From NCBI GenBank assembly GCA_903895725.1, contig CAITUV010000048.1, positions 72,474 through 136,473 on the forward strand: 64,000 nucleotides of DNA, read 5' to 3'. A model generated the notes under the pieces. That model searched no databases and was not told the DNA's origin. It saw only the letters and a program-made list of their open reading frames with translations. Source of the stretch: an uncultured Myxococcales bacterium (GTDB taxonomy: Bacteria; Myxococcota_A; UBA9042; CAIXZC01). Made by a program: the position numbers and the translations under genes. The first letter of the stretch is position 1, and each line of letters begins with the position of its first letter. Shown piece by piece: positions 15,959-25,512 of this stretch.

Positions 15959-17341
15959 GTGTCCGCACGCTCCGACCGGTATTTGTACATTCAGTGGAAG
16001 GCCCTGTCGTTTGGCATCTTTCTCGTCGCCCAAGCCGGATGCGGAGGAACGACGAAGGACGCTGCTGACACGTCGGTGGCACCCGATGCCCTGCAGTGCA
16101 GCGTCGCCTCGTGCGACGCTCCGGCCGATTGCGGGGTTCCGCCAGGCTTGTGCGTCGAGGGCGTGGCATGCGAGCAGGGCTGCTGCGTCGTGGAATTCTC
16201 GCCAGCGGGGAAGAACTGCAGCCAGGGATGCATGGCTGGCGGGAAGTGCGATGGCGCAGGCAAATGCGAGGGCAATCTCCCGGTCGTCTGTCCGGATCTC
16301 GATTACAACCCCTGCACTCGGGCCGGATGTGACGATGCCACGGGAGCCTGTGGACCGGTGGAGGCCCCCGTCCCCGACGGGCGGGTCCCGCCCTTCGCCA
16401 TCTCCCAGTGCTGGAGCGTGCTCCACTGCAAGGGCGGGCAGGTGGATCCAGAGACATCCCTGCCGTCCAGCTTTGAGAAGACCTGCGAGGAAGAGGACGC
16501 CAAGGTCGACCCCTTTGGATGCATCGAGCATGTCCTCTGTACTGAGTCCGAGCAGTACTGCGTCAAGACGTACAAGCAGGTCGGCACACCGTGCTGGCTC
16601 GGATCCGACTCCAAGGGGCACATTTGCGAAGGGACATCGTGCAACGGGTCTTCAGGGTGTGTCGTCGACCCGTCACTCTCGGTCGAGTGTGGCCCCGACG
16701 ACCTCCCCGAGGGGTGCGACAGCCTGTGTCAGGAGTGCACCGATGTCTCCTGCCATTGGATTCCAGACCCCGCAGAGGGGGACAGCGCCACAGCGAAAAT
16801 CGCATACTGCCGGGTCATCCGGGACCCGGAGTGGACCTGCAGCGACGGGAACGATTGCACTCAGGGCGACGAGTGTGTCGACGTCGGGAACTGGAACGGA
16901 CCGGTCGGCAGCGAAGTGAAGGCCGCATGCGCGCCAGGGGCCCAGTGGAAGGAACCGCTGGCCTGTTGGGAGGAGCTCGGGCAGGTGGATCTGCCGTGCT
17001 TCAAGGCCGGCTCTTCGTGCAGCGCAGATACGGGCGGGTGCGTGTTCGACCAGGCCGCAGCGGATGCCTGGTGCGTGCCTGCCGATCCGGCATGCTTCGA
17101 CCCGAGCGACGTCCGCTGCCAGGAGAATGACCCCGCTGATCCGCTGTGGGATGTCTCGACGGGGTGCCACGTGAAGATGTGGAGCGCCGCCGGGTGCGAC
17201 GACTCGAATCCGTGCACGAAGGACGGGTGTGATTCGGGTGCGGGCTGCGTGCACGACATCGATGACGAGGCAACTTGCGACGACGGCGACCCTATGACCA
17301 ACGACGACCACTGCGCAGGTGGGCTATGCGTCGGGTCTTGA
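15959..17341 (+). CDS. Cys-rich lipoprotein, shortest member of the three-paralog family
   Basis: This roughly 460-residue lipoprotein has lipobox AQAGC (Cys 28 from the GTG). It consists almost only of the Cys-rich core found at the N-terminus of the 1151- and 786-residue paralogs upstream, with the same landmarks in the same order: CDGAGKCEG, NPCTRAGC, FGCIEHVLC, CHWIPDPA, CSDGNDCT, FDQAAADAWC, TGCHVK and CDDSNPCT. It ends just after CDDGDPMTNDDHC. It therefore defines the minimal shared domain. The GTG at 15959 is chosen because GGGGAGGG sits six bases upstream; an ATG at 15926 is possible but has no ribosome site. Function unknown; probably surface exposed. Confidence 0.75.
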   Translation: MSARSDRYLYIQWKALSFGIFLVAQAGCGGTTKDAADTSVAPDALQCSVASCDAPADCGVPPGLCVEGVACEQGCCVVEFSPAGKNCSQGCMAGGKCDGAGKCEGNLPVVCPDLDYNPCTRAGCDDATGACGPVEAPVPDGRVPPFAISQCWSVLHCKGGQVDPETSLPSSFEKTCEEEDAKVDPFGCIEHVLCTESEQYCVKTYKQVGTPCWLGSDSKGHICEGTSCNGSSGCVVDPSLSVECGPDDLPEGCDSLCQECTDVSCHWIPDPAEGDSATAKIAYCRVIRDPEWTCSDGNDCTQGDECVDVGNWNGPVGSEVKAACAPGAQWKEPLACWEELGQVDLPCFKAGSSCSADTGGCVFDQAAADAWCVPADPACFDPSDVRCQENDPADPLWDVSTGCHVKMWSAAGCDDSNPCTKDGCDSGAGCVHDIDDEATCDDGDPMTNDDHCAGGLCVGS

Positions 17342-17432
17342 GGGGCGAGTTGGATGTCGGGCGGAGTTGGATGAGGGGAAGGGCGGAGTGATGAACCCAA
17401 CCCACTGGGGCGAATCGTCCAGGGAGGAATAC

Positions 17433-18902
17433 ATGTCGGGTACCCGTTTCCTTGCGATGCGTGTTCTCTCGGTCACATCGATGGTCGCCATGTTGCTGGC
17501 GGGGGGAGTCGTGCTTGCGCAGGAGGCCCCGCCGGCCCCCGCCGATCCGACCGCGCCCATCCGGGCGGCCCTCAGGATGAGCAAGTACCGTGACGCACTT
17601 GGGCTGGCCCGTCAGCTGGTGGCCGAGCGGCCGAAGTACTCGGCAATCCTGAAGTCCGTGGACGAAGGGCTGAAGCTGGCTGACGCCGGGAAGACGGTCG
17701 AGGCGGCCGATGCGTTCGCCGCAGCGGAAGAGGCGCTGCTCAAGGGAGGGGGGCTGGATGATCTCGACCAGCTATTCCTTTCACACCTGGCCTGGATTGA
17801 ACTGAAATGGGACGTGCCTCTCGAAAAGGCACTTACCGAGGCAGGCATAAAGGACCCGCCCAAGAGCCCAGAGACGAAGGAGGACGCTTCCGCACTGGCT
17901 AGGAAGGCGGAACAACTGCTGAAGAAGGGCTTTTCCAGGGAGGCGGCCGTCTACTACGAGTCGGCTGCCCGCTTCCATGCGAGCGAATACAGGAGCCTCA
18001 ACGGCTTCAAAGAAGACGACCGGCCGGACCCCCACGGGAAACGCAAGGCGGATCCCGGCATGGGCGTGGAGGCAGCAAAGCTTCACATCCTTGCGGCAGG
18101 CGCTCTGGCGACCAGGGCCGCTCACCGTATGGCAGCGCTGAGCGCGCTCGCCGGCGTCGCCAAGGAGATGCCCCTCATAGCACCTCTCGAGGGGGGAGAG
18201 GAGGTCAAGCGGCTGCTCGAGCAGGCCCGGGTAGCGTTCGGGCCATTGGCGGAGGCCGAGATCACTGCAGCATACACGGGTCTCCAGCTGGCATGGGCCT
18301 TCGCCCTCCTGGAGGGGAAGCCGGATGCTCCCGACTACGGGCTGGCCATGCTTGCGGTCGACTGCGGACTCCAGGCCATCCAGTGGTACGCAGGCATGTC
18401 GGCTGTCTGCAAAGCGACCGGGGGCGAATGCTCGCAGAACAAGGATCTTGTCGAGGGATGCGCAGCGCAGGCCATCGGAGCGCTCCCGGCCGCCAGGGCA
18501 GCGGGGGACAGGATTGCCCGTTACAGCAAAGACACCAGCTACGAAGGCCTGATGAAGGCTCTGGACCTGGCGGACAAGGCGCTTGCGGAGCTCCATGAAA
18601 TCGTGCCCAAGGATGCTGACGCCTATGTCCGGCACGCGGACGTGGCTTTCCGGACAACCGAGCGCAAATGGGCCCACCTGTCGAACGTGCAGAGCCTGGC
18701 TGCCGGAGCGGCGCTGCTCTGGCTGGACAAGGCGGTTGCCGCTGCACCGGACAAGGCCGTCCACTACTACATGCGTGGTACCATGTATAGCAAGAAGGAA
18801 GCAAAGAGGGAGGCCATCGCAGATTTCAAGAAGTTCCTCGAGCTGGCCCCGGCCGACGACCCGCATGTCCCCGAGGTTCGCAAGCTGTTGGAAGGCAAAT
18901 GA
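17433..18902 (+). CDS. Secreted helical-repeat (TPR-like) protein
   Basis: The 489-residue product has a signal peptide (MSGTRFLAMRVL, hydrophobic run, cut near VVLAQ) and no lipobox. The rest is helical and Ala/Leu/Lys-rich, with repeated alpha-alpha patterns such as ALRMSKYRDALGLARQLV and AVHYYMRGTMYSKKEA-like pairs; the last fits a TPR hairpin (about 440-480). TPR proteins scaffold complexes, and the partner here is unknown. AGGGAGGAATAC precedes the ATG. The next gene may start four bases before the stop, so the two are likely co-translated; the third Cys-rich lipoprotein lies 91 bases upstream. A longer in-frame start at 17319 overlaps that gene and is rejected. Confidence 0.7.
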   Translation: MSGTRFLAMRVLSVTSMVAMLLAGGVVLAQEAPPAPADPTAPIRAALRMSKYRDALGLARQLVAERPKYSAILKSVDEGLKLADAGKTVEAADAFAAAEEALLKGGGLDDLDQLFLSHLAWIELKWDVPLEKALTEAGIKDPPKSPETKEDASALARKAEQLLKKGFSREAAVYYESAARFHASEYRSLNGFKEDDRPDPHGKRKADPGMGVEAAKLHILAAGALATRAAHRMAALSALAGVAKEMPLIAPLEGGEEVKRLLEQARVAFGPLAEAEITAAYTGLQLAWAFALLEGKPDAPDYGLAMLAVDCGLQAIQWYAGMSAVCKATGGECSQNKDLVEGCAAQAIGALPAARAAGDRIARYSKDTSYEGLMKALDLADKALAELHEIVPKDADAYVRHADVAFRTTERKWAHLSNVQSLAAGAALLWLDKAVAAAPDKAVHYYMRGTMYSKKEAKREAIADFKKFLELAPADDPHVPEVRKLLEGK

Positions 18903-18940
18903 AGACGAGCCATCGCACCAGAACTGGAGGGGAGCGCCGC

Positions 18941-21439
18941 ATGCGGGGAGGCTCGTCGCACGGGTTGCGGCGTCTTAAATCATCCATACTTGCCACTCTG
19001 GTCATGCTGCTCCTGGGCTGTGGGGCCGGCGGGGAGGCGCCGTGCGACGGAACGAAGGTCGGGCCGAACGGCGGAACGATCCCCTTCCCGGACGGGGGCA
19101 AGGTGGAGATCCCTCCCGGAGCCCTGGACAAGTCCATCTGCTTCACCGTCCAGGAAATCGAGCCGCCAACCCTGGTGGACGAGTATGCGGTGGTGGGCAA
19201 GTTCCACAATCTCAGCCCGATGCCGGTGGAGATTCACAAGCACGCCATCGTCACCGTTCCCTACATCAACGACGGCACGGTCAAGGACCTCGACCTGCCC
19301 ACGATGATGCTGGCATGGCAGGGGCTCGTGCTCAACTGGGGCGAGTCGCCTGCCACCGTGGACGAAGCGGCCGGCACGATCACCGCCGAGGTCGCCGTGC
19401 TCACCGGAGGCGGTCCCAAGGTGCGATACTCGACCCGGCCCGTCTGTTGTCGCGTGAAGAAGGCCGGCGTGGGACACACGGCGCTGGCCATGACCGCTGG
19501 AGAGTGCCGTCAGAAGGGTGGGGATCTGGAGGAGAACGAGGAATTGTGCGAGGTGGTGTGCTGTGATACCGCCGGAGCAGCATCCGAGAAGCCGCTTCTG
19601 CTCTGCTTCGACGGAGGGGGAAAGGTACTGAGCGGCGCCTTCGCCGCGGCGTGCCAGCCGAGCTGCTGCACGGGCGGCGGGGGCAACCCCTGGTGGACCA
19701 TTGCCCCAGGGGACCAGTGCTCGTTCTACGGCTCAGGGACGACTCCCCTGGTCGTGGATCAGGACTTCTCCCGCTGCAAGGATGTCTGCTGCGCCATCGA
19801 CAACGGGGTCCTGCCGCGCTTCTACGCACCCGCTCCTTGGGCCGAGTGCAACGCGTTTGGCAACGAGAGCCTCCCGGTCGACCAGTGCGACACCGTGTGC
19901 TGCGTCGCGGGTAAGGACGGCCCCAAGATCATTCCCACCGTGATGCCCGCAGGCCGATGTGCGGAGGTGAAGGGCGAAGCGGTCTTCGACCTGGCGCAGT
20001 GTGATTCCGTGTGCTGCCATGCCGAGGCGGGTGGAGCGCCGGTCACGGTCCAGGTCACGCGCCGCGAGTGCGAGAGCAGCGGCGCCGAAGTGGTCGAGTG
20101 GTCTCAGTGCGAGGAGGTCTGCTGCGCACTGGGGCCCAACGACAGCAAGGCGCATCTCAAGGTTGCCAGAGCCGACTGCGCGGCATACGGAGGCAGCGAG
20201 GCCTCTCTATTCGCGGCGGACTGCGAACCGGTCTGCTGCCGCACCGAGGGGCTTGGGATTCCGGGAGGGGCGTTGGCCTCCAAGGTGGCGTGCGACGCTG
20301 CCGGGCTGCCGGCTGAAGACCTCTCCCGCTGCTGGCCCTTCCTGTGCCATACGGTCACCGTCGCGGACGATTCCGTGGTGGGAGTCACCTTGCCTCCGTT
20401 CCTCGGGGACGGCTTGCCCGGCATGGCTACGGAGGATTCTTCGCTTTGCAAGGATGTCTGCTGTGATCCGGCCTCAGCGGAGCTTCCCGGGCCGCTCACC
20501 GTGACGAAGATCCAGTGCCAGTTTCTCCAGGGGGTCGAGAAGCCCGACTCGGACTGCAAGACCCCGTGCGCCGGGGATTGCGAGCCCGTCTGTTGCACCC
20601 TCTCGGTGGCCGGGAAGGCGCTTTCGGTCCCGCAGCCGGCGGTCCTGTGCGACCACCTGGGTGGGACGGTGGCCTCTGACCCTAGTGCGTGCAACCTGGT
20701 TGCCGCGTGTATGGTCGAGCTGGGCTCGAAGAAGACGTTCGCCACCACCTGGCAACCGGACTGTGAGACGGGAGGCGGTGTGATGCCTCAGCCGGGTGAC
20801 ACCGCCACCGTATGCTGCGACGTGGGACCGCACGTCCTGGATTCGGCCGTGCTGTGCGCAGACATCGGCGGACAGGGCGGCCTCGAAGAGGATTGCAGTG
20901 ATGTGTGCTGCCAGGCCACATCGTTCCCTGCCCCGACGATGCTGCCCCAGGTGGAATGCGCCACGGCCGGGGGGCAGAAAGTGGACGGTGCGGAGTGCGG
21001 TCGGACGTGCTGCATTCCGGAAGCAGGGAATCCCCTGGCGCCGCTTCCCCTCGCCATGACGGAGGGCGCCTGTTCTTCGAGCTCCGGAACGAGCGGCGGG
21101 GACTGGACTGGCTGCGGGCCGTCCTGCTGCAGGACATACGGGCTCAACCTCCAGATGACGTTCGACCTTCCAGCGATCAGCTGCGTGCCCCCCCAGGCCG
21201 AGTCGGTTTCCGCTTCTGAGTGCCTGTCCGTCTGCTGCCGCATCGGGGACGAGAAGAACGGGGATGCCCGCAACATGCCGGCGAGCCAGTGCATCGCGCG
21301 GGGTGGAGTCGAGCTGGACGACCCGGCCCTGTGCGCTCCGGTCTGCTGCGACATCGGCATGGGGAAGTTCATGATGCCCAGGTTAAAATGCGACATCCTG
21401 GGCGAGGAGGCCTATCTGACCGACTGCGCTCCCCGTTAA
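18941..21439 (+). CDS. Lipoprotein with ZU5-like N-terminal part and about 16 CC-centred Cys repeats
   Basis: This lipoprotein of about 832 residues has lipobox LLGC (Cys 27). Residues about 35-165 begin GPNGGTIPFPDGGKVEIPPG, the look of ZU5/Ig-like modules in bacterial surface proteins. From about 170 to the end the protein is a tandem array of roughly 40-residue units with one CC pair each, typically C-x(10-14)-C-x(2)-V-C-C-x(18-22) (for example CEVVCC, CKDVCC, CDTVCC, CEPVCC). Sixteen CC pairs occur, plus one or two degenerate units. I do not recognise this repeat. The ATG at 18941 has GGAGGGG upstream; the ATG at 18899 overlaps the previous stop and is the alternative. A surface structural role is inferred. 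Confidence 0.75.
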   Translation: MRGGSSHGLRRLKSSILATLVMLLLGCGAGGEAPCDGTKVGPNGGTIPFPDGGKVEIPPGALDKSICFTVQEIEPPTLVDEYAVVGKFHNLSPMPVEIHKHAIVTVPYINDGTVKDLDLPTMMLAWQGLVLNWGESPATVDEAAGTITAEVAVLTGGGPKVRYSTRPVCCRVKKAGVGHTALAMTAGECRQKGGDLEENEELCEVVCCDTAGAASEKPLLLCFDGGGKVLSGAFAAACQPSCCTGGGGNPWWTIAPGDQCSFYGSGTTPLVVDQDFSRCKDVCCAIDNGVLPRFYAPAPWAECNAFGNESLPVDQCDTVCCVAGKDGPKIIPTVMPAGRCAEVKGEAVFDLAQCDSVCCHAEAGGAPVTVQVTRRECESSGAEVVEWSQCEEVCCALGPNDSKAHLKVARADCAAYGGSEASLFAADCEPVCCRTEGLGIPGGALASKVACDAAGLPAEDLSRCWPFLCHTVTVADDSVVGVTLPPFLGDGLPGMATEDSSLCKDVCCDPASAELPGPLTVTKIQCQFLQGVEKPDSDCKTPCAGDCEPVCCTLSVAGKALSVPQPAVLCDHLGGTVASDPSACNLVAACMVELGSKKTFATTWQPDCETGGGVMPQPGDTATVCCDVGPHVLDSAVLCADIGGQGGLEEDCSDVCCQATSFPAPTMLPQVECATAGGQKVDGAECGRTCCIPEAGNPLAPLPLAMTEGACSSSSGTSGGDWTGCGPSCCRTYGLNLQMTFDLPAISCVPPQAESVSASECLSVCCRIGDEKNGDARNMPASQCIARGGVELDDPALCAPVCCDIGMGKFMMPRLKCDILGEEAYLTDCAPR

Positions 21440-21446
21440 CCCGGGT

Positions 21447-22739
21447 TCACTCCTGCGTCCACCACACGACCCCGCCAACTCCGGCAGCCAGCAGGTCGGG
21501 CTTGCCATTGCCATCGAGGTCGTCGATCACGACATGCGCCGGAACGAACGGCGAGACGATGAAGGTCTGAGGCTCGGAGTCCGAGATGCGGGGGAAACCG
21601 ACCACGGCCAGGTAGCCCAGCGACGGGTTGTTCTCGAACGGCGTATTCACCTTGGCCGCAGGCTTGATTTCGCCTCCGACCACCGCTTCGAGAGCGCCGT
21701 CGCCGTCCATGTCGCCAGCGGCCAGGCACGTCACTTTGCCCAGCACCGACAGCGCCTGCTCGACGGAGAAAGCCTCGTTCTCCAGCTTCAGCCCCACGAC
21801 GCGGGAGCCGTGGTCGGTGGGCAGTGCACCGAGCGTCGGTCCCTGCGCAACACCGGCCACGAAGACGTTTCCGGCAATGAGGGGGCCGAGTGTTGCGACC
21901 CCGGTCGTCAGCTCGACCCAGCAATCCTGCTCGAACTCGCCGTCGTTCCACATGGACTGCAGGCTCACGGTGGTCCCGACCGCAGTCAGAAGCGAAGAGA
22001 AGCCCGGCTCCCAGGCGTCGAGCGCCCCCATGAGCGCCGCAGGCTGGATACCCTCGACCTTGGCCACCTTGGCCGTGGACACGTCGTCGGTCACGAGCGG
22101 GAGCGGAACCAGCACCTTCAGCTCGGGATACAGGATCTCCCTCACCTCGTCGAACTGGAAGTTGCCGACGACCGGGGTGCCGGTGCTCCCGGTGATGAAG
22201 CCGGGGATCACGTCCTGCAGGAGAAGGGTGCGCTCGGTCACCATCTCGACGGGCTGACTGTCGCCCTTGTCCTCGAAGCGCACGAAGGAGATGCAGTCCT
22301 TCCCCGCCACAATCACGCCGGGGGACTGGGCCCCGTCGGCCTCCCCCGCTGCGATGGCTTGAAGCGGGACGCAGGCGGTCTCGTCGACCTCCATGACCTG
22401 GGGAGCTTCGAACGCACCGCCCGGTACGCGCTGCATCAGGACGTAGGATGCGGGGTAGGTCGGGTCGTAAGCCAGCAGGTCTTCCTCGCCGTCACCCGTG
22501 GCCTCCACGACCCACACCAGCGACAGGTCGGTCCGGGGGACCAGCCGACCCGAGAAAGTGAAACGGAGCGGTCCCGCTGTCGTGCCGAGAACCGTGCTTT
22601 CCGTCCCGTAGGCAGAGAGGCTGTCCGGGGCCTGGAGCGCCTCGGGATCGGTCAGCGATTCGCCGCCGCCGCCACAGGCTGCACACTGCGCCGCAACCGC
22701 CGAAAGAAGGGCCGCCAGCCATGTCATCCGATTCTTCAT
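21447..22739 (-). CDS. Lipoprotein with FG-GAP/VCBS-type repeats
   Basis: The 430-residue lipoprotein has lipobox CAAC (Cys 22). Calcium-loop repeats DMDGDGALEAVVGG and DDLDGNGKPDLLAAG are visible, with weaker copies upstream (for example EATGDGEEDLLAYD), as in integrin-like FG-GAP propellers. Such proteins are usually surface or periplasmic binders. The start at 22739 has GGAGGAGG upstream; a further in-frame ATG at 22772 has no signal fit. It follows the 851-residue lipoprotein by 10 bases, so they form one operon, and it ends seven bases from the convergent CC-repeat gene with no hairpin terminator between them. Confidence 0.75.
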   Translation of the reverse strand: MKNRMTWLAALLSAVAAQCAACGGGGESLTDPEALQAPDSLSAYGTESTVLGTTAGPLRFTFSGRLVPRTDLSLVWVVEATGDGEEDLLAYDPTYPASYVLMQRVPGGAFEAPQVMEVDETACVPLQAIAAGEADGAQSPGVIVAGKDCISFVRFEDKGDSQPVEMVTERTLLLQDVIPGFITGSTGTPVVGNFQFDEVREILYPELKVLVPLPLVTDDVSTAKVAKVEGIQPAALMGALDAWEPGFSSLLTAVGTTVSLQSMWNDGEFEQDCWVELTTGVATLGPLIAGNVFVAGVAQGPTLGALPTDHGSRVVGLKLENEAFSVEQALSVLGKVTCLAAGDMDGDGALEAVVGGEIKPAAKVNTPFENNPSLGYLAVVGFPRISDSEPQTFIVSPFVPAHVVIDDLDGNGKPDLLAAGVGGVVWWTQE

Positions 22740-22749
22740 GGCCTCCTCC

Positions 22750-25305
22750 TCAGCGCAGCGCCGAGTGCCCATTGGACACTTCGAACAGGTTGGTCAGGCT
22801 GCGCGCTCCGACGTCGTAGCGCAGAAGGTTGGAGATCAGCTTGATGGTTAGCATCTGTCCCCCGTCGCCCGACACCAGGTGAGTGAGCTGATCGATGAAG
22901 ATCAGGGAGACTTCAGCCCCTCCCTTCGACACGTACGGTTTCGTGAGGTGGTAGGAGTGCTCCCCGACCTGGCTCACGTAGTCCAGCCGGCGGGAGAGCT
23001 TGAAATCCGGAGCCCGTCCGACCCAGAGCTGGATCCTCGGAACCTCGCTGCCGATGTTGTTGATCTTTGTTCCCGACACCGTGGCGGCCAGCGTGTCTCC
23101 GTCCCCGGACAGTCCGACTCGAAGGACGTCGAGCTGCTCGGCGCCCTTGACCTGAGTGCTCACACCGGTCTCCCCGTCGAGCAGGAAGAGACGCTTGTCG
23201 GCATCCACGTACGCCACCCGCTTTGCGTCCAGCGAACAGGTGATGCGGTCCGGAATGCTCACCAGCGGCGTGTGGCCCAGCACATCGAGCCTGTCGGCCA
23301 GCGAGCACAGCGGCTTGACCGTCCCGGCGGTCGTGTCGATGCGCAGCGCCTGTCCGCTCGTCGTGACTGCGAATATCGGGGCGTCGCCGGGAGGAATGCA
23401 CACATAGAGCATGTCCTCGGCACTGAAGAGGGTATCCCCCGTGGCCACCTCCAGGATTCTTGTGACGGGAGACGACCAGTCCCTCCCCGCCGAGTATGCG
23501 ACACGACGTCCGTCCGGCGCTGCAGCCAGAAGGTCGGACGTGTTGGCCGCCAGAGTGTGGCGAGCGGTGCCGGTGGAGTCGGTGACCAGGATCCGGCCGC
23601 TCATCGTGTGCAGAAAGATCTGTCCGTTGTCGGTCAGGATGTATCGCACGATCCCTTCGTTTCCCGCATCCACCAGGTGCGGATTCGCTCCGTCCCGGTC
23701 GGTGACTGCCAGTGCGGCGGAGGAGAGCTCGCCGGGGAGGATGGCTGGATCCCCTGTTGCCCCGTAGGGTGCGACCACGATGCTGCCCGGATCGTCCGGA
23801 ACCGCCGGTGCGGGCGGCGAGGACCATTCCCCGATTGGGAGCCATCGGAGGAAGATCTGCTCGACTCCCTCTTCCTGAGCGGTGTACGCGTCGTCCGAAA
23901 TCCCCACCGGCACGTCCACGCCTCCAAAGGGTGTGACCTCACCCGACGGGTGCAGGGGCAGGCGGCCGGCCCAGATTCGGGTCTCTCCGAACTCGCCGGT
24001 CTTCGGGTCGAGCTTCCAGAAGCAGCCGTCGTCGCTCGGGAACAGCACGCTTCCCGCCGGCCCGAACTGAGCGCCTGCAGGCAGGTAGGTTTCCTCCTGG
24101 GTCGCAATGTCGATTAGCCACGCCTGACCGCAGAACCCCTGCTGGTCGCCGTAGCACAGGGCGAATCGGAGCAGGAGCTGGGACTCGTCCGGCGAGAACG
24201 TTACCCCGAATGCTTCCAGAGGGTAGGGGAGGACTTCCTTCTCGAACAGCAGCTCCGGCGTCTTGGCGCCGCCCTGGTACACCCTCAGCCAGGTCGGCTG
24301 CTCCTGGCCGCCGGCAACGACGGCGAACCGCCCGGTCTTCGATGCCACGGCCGGACGCGTCTGGGAGAATCCGTCCGGCAGCACCATCGCCTGACCGTCG
24401 GGAAACGGGGTGTACACGTTGGAGAGGTTGCCGTCCGCATCCTGTGCGACGAAGACGCCGAAGGCCCCGTCGGCGGGCAACAACAGGTGGACGTCCCAGG
24501 GGAGCGTCTTGAACCCGGGCGGCATGGGAACGGAGGTCGGCCCCGTGGCTTCCTGGCCCGGCTGTTGCGCAAAGCCCCACCGGAACAGGCCCGCCGACTC
24601 GTCGTTGTAGACCACCAGCAGGTGGTCCTGCACCTCGTAGGGGCGCAGCTCGTTGGTCGGGCCGGAAGGGAGCCACTCCGGGAGGCTGACCTCGGCACCG
24701 TCGCGAAAGTCGTAGACGGTCCAGGCCACAAAGTCGACCCCGAAGTGCCCTGAAAACTGCGAGTCGGTGTACAGGTGCCCGATCATCGGGTAGAGCTCGT
24801 TCCCTGCTTCGTCCAGCGCCACGTGGCCGTCAGCACCCCGCACCCGCCAGACCTGGTTCTGGTCGCTGCCATAGAATTTGGTCGTGATGTAGGCAGCCAC
24901 CGGGAAGTCTTCGCACGCTCTGTGCTTGCCGCTTTCCCCGCAGACCCGGGTGATTCCATCGGCCACGCCCGTCAGACCGTTCCCCTCGACCGTTGCCGCC
25001 TTCGGCTGGGACGAGGTGAACGTGGCCTGGGCCGTCAGGTCCGTCCCGTCGGTCAAGAGCAGCGACAGCTCCAGCCGTTCTCTGGGAACCAGCGCATGCC
25101 GCTCATGCCGGTTCGCAGGGCTGCCAGCGTTGCTCGACGAAGCGACGAGCATCGCGGCCCCCGCCATCGTCCCGGCGTCGGGCGGAAGATCCCATGCGAG
25201 ACCAGCCTGCGCCTGCTCCTCGACAGAGAGCTCCTCCTGGCAACCCTCCGCCAGGACCAGCGGCAATACGATGATCAACGGCACGCATGCCATCCCCCGC
25301 CTCAT
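22750..25305 (-). CDS. Lipoprotein with Ig-like (Big-type) domain and beta-propeller
   Basis: The 851-residue lipoprotein has its signal ending LAEGC (Cys 22). Residues about 75-145 resemble bacterial Ig-like (Big_2-type) domains: LSLLLTDGTDLTAQATFTSS and KAATVEGNGLTGVADG. The remainder has repeated blade-like strands (RVAYSAGRDWSSPVTRILE, RVAYVDADKRLFLLDGETG), suggesting a TolB/WD40-like propeller. No catalytic residues were recognised. The start at 25305 has GGAGGTGG upstream and a good promoter 50 bases further; the open frame continues far upstream but overlaps the divergent enzyme gene and is rejected. It is first gene of a two-gene operon with the FG-GAP lipoprotein. Confidence 0.72.
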   Translation of the reverse strand: MRRGMACVPLIIVLPLVLAEGCQEELSVEEQAQAGLAWDLPPDAGTMAGAAMLVASSSNAGSPANRHERHALVPRERLELSLLLTDGTDLTAQATFTSSQPKAATVEGNGLTGVADGITRVCGESGKHRACEDFPVAAYITTKFYGSDQNQVWRVRGADGHVALDEAGNELYPMIGHLYTDSQFSGHFGVDFVAWTVYDFRDGAEVSLPEWLPSGPTNELRPYEVQDHLLVVYNDESAGLFRWGFAQQPGQEATGPTSVPMPPGFKTLPWDVHLLLPADGAFGVFVAQDADGNLSNVYTPFPDGQAMVLPDGFSQTRPAVASKTGRFAVVAGGQEQPTWLRVYQGGAKTPELLFEKEVLPYPLEAFGVTFSPDESQLLLRFALCYGDQQGFCGQAWLIDIATQEETYLPAGAQFGPAGSVLFPSDDGCFWKLDPKTGEFGETRIWAGRLPLHPSGEVTPFGGVDVPVGISDDAYTAQEEGVEQIFLRWLPIGEWSSPPAPAVPDDPGSIVVAPYGATGDPAILPGELSSAALAVTDRDGANPHLVDAGNEGIVRYILTDNGQIFLHTMSGRILVTDSTGTARHTLAANTSDLLAAAPDGRRVAYSAGRDWSSPVTRILEVATGDTLFSAEDMLYVCIPPGDAPIFAVTTSGQALRIDTTAGTVKPLCSLADRLDVLGHTPLVSIPDRITCSLDAKRVAYVDADKRLFLLDGETGVSTQVKGAEQLDVLRVGLSGDGDTLAATVSGTKINNIGSEVPRIQLWVGRAPDFKLSRRLDYVSQVGEHSYHLTKPYVSKGGAEVSLIFIDQLTHLVSGDGGQMLTIKLISNLLRYDVGARSLTNLFEVSNGHSALR

Positions 25306-25354
25306 CGCCACCTCCAAAGGTCGCTCATTCCGACCCGCGCTGTGCCATGCCGCG

Positions 25355-25383
25355 TTGATATCCAAAGCCCGTCCGCAAGTCAA
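25355..25383 (-). promoter_or_regulatory. Sigma-70-type promoter of the propeller lipoprotein operon
   Basis: On the minus strand it reads TTGACT, 17-base spacer, TATCAA. It gives a leader of about 43 nt to the ATG at 25305 and is nearly the same as the promoter at 14627-14655. Confidence 0.7.
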
Positions 25384-25512
25384 TCGGAACTCCTGTCCCG
25401 ACCTCGTGCCGCGGGGGGCCGGCCCATTGCGCTTTACCTCGGCGCTCTGCTGTGCTACCAACGCACCTCCCCGGGCCTTTGGCGGGCCCGCAGGAACCCT
25501 GGGAGTAAGCTC

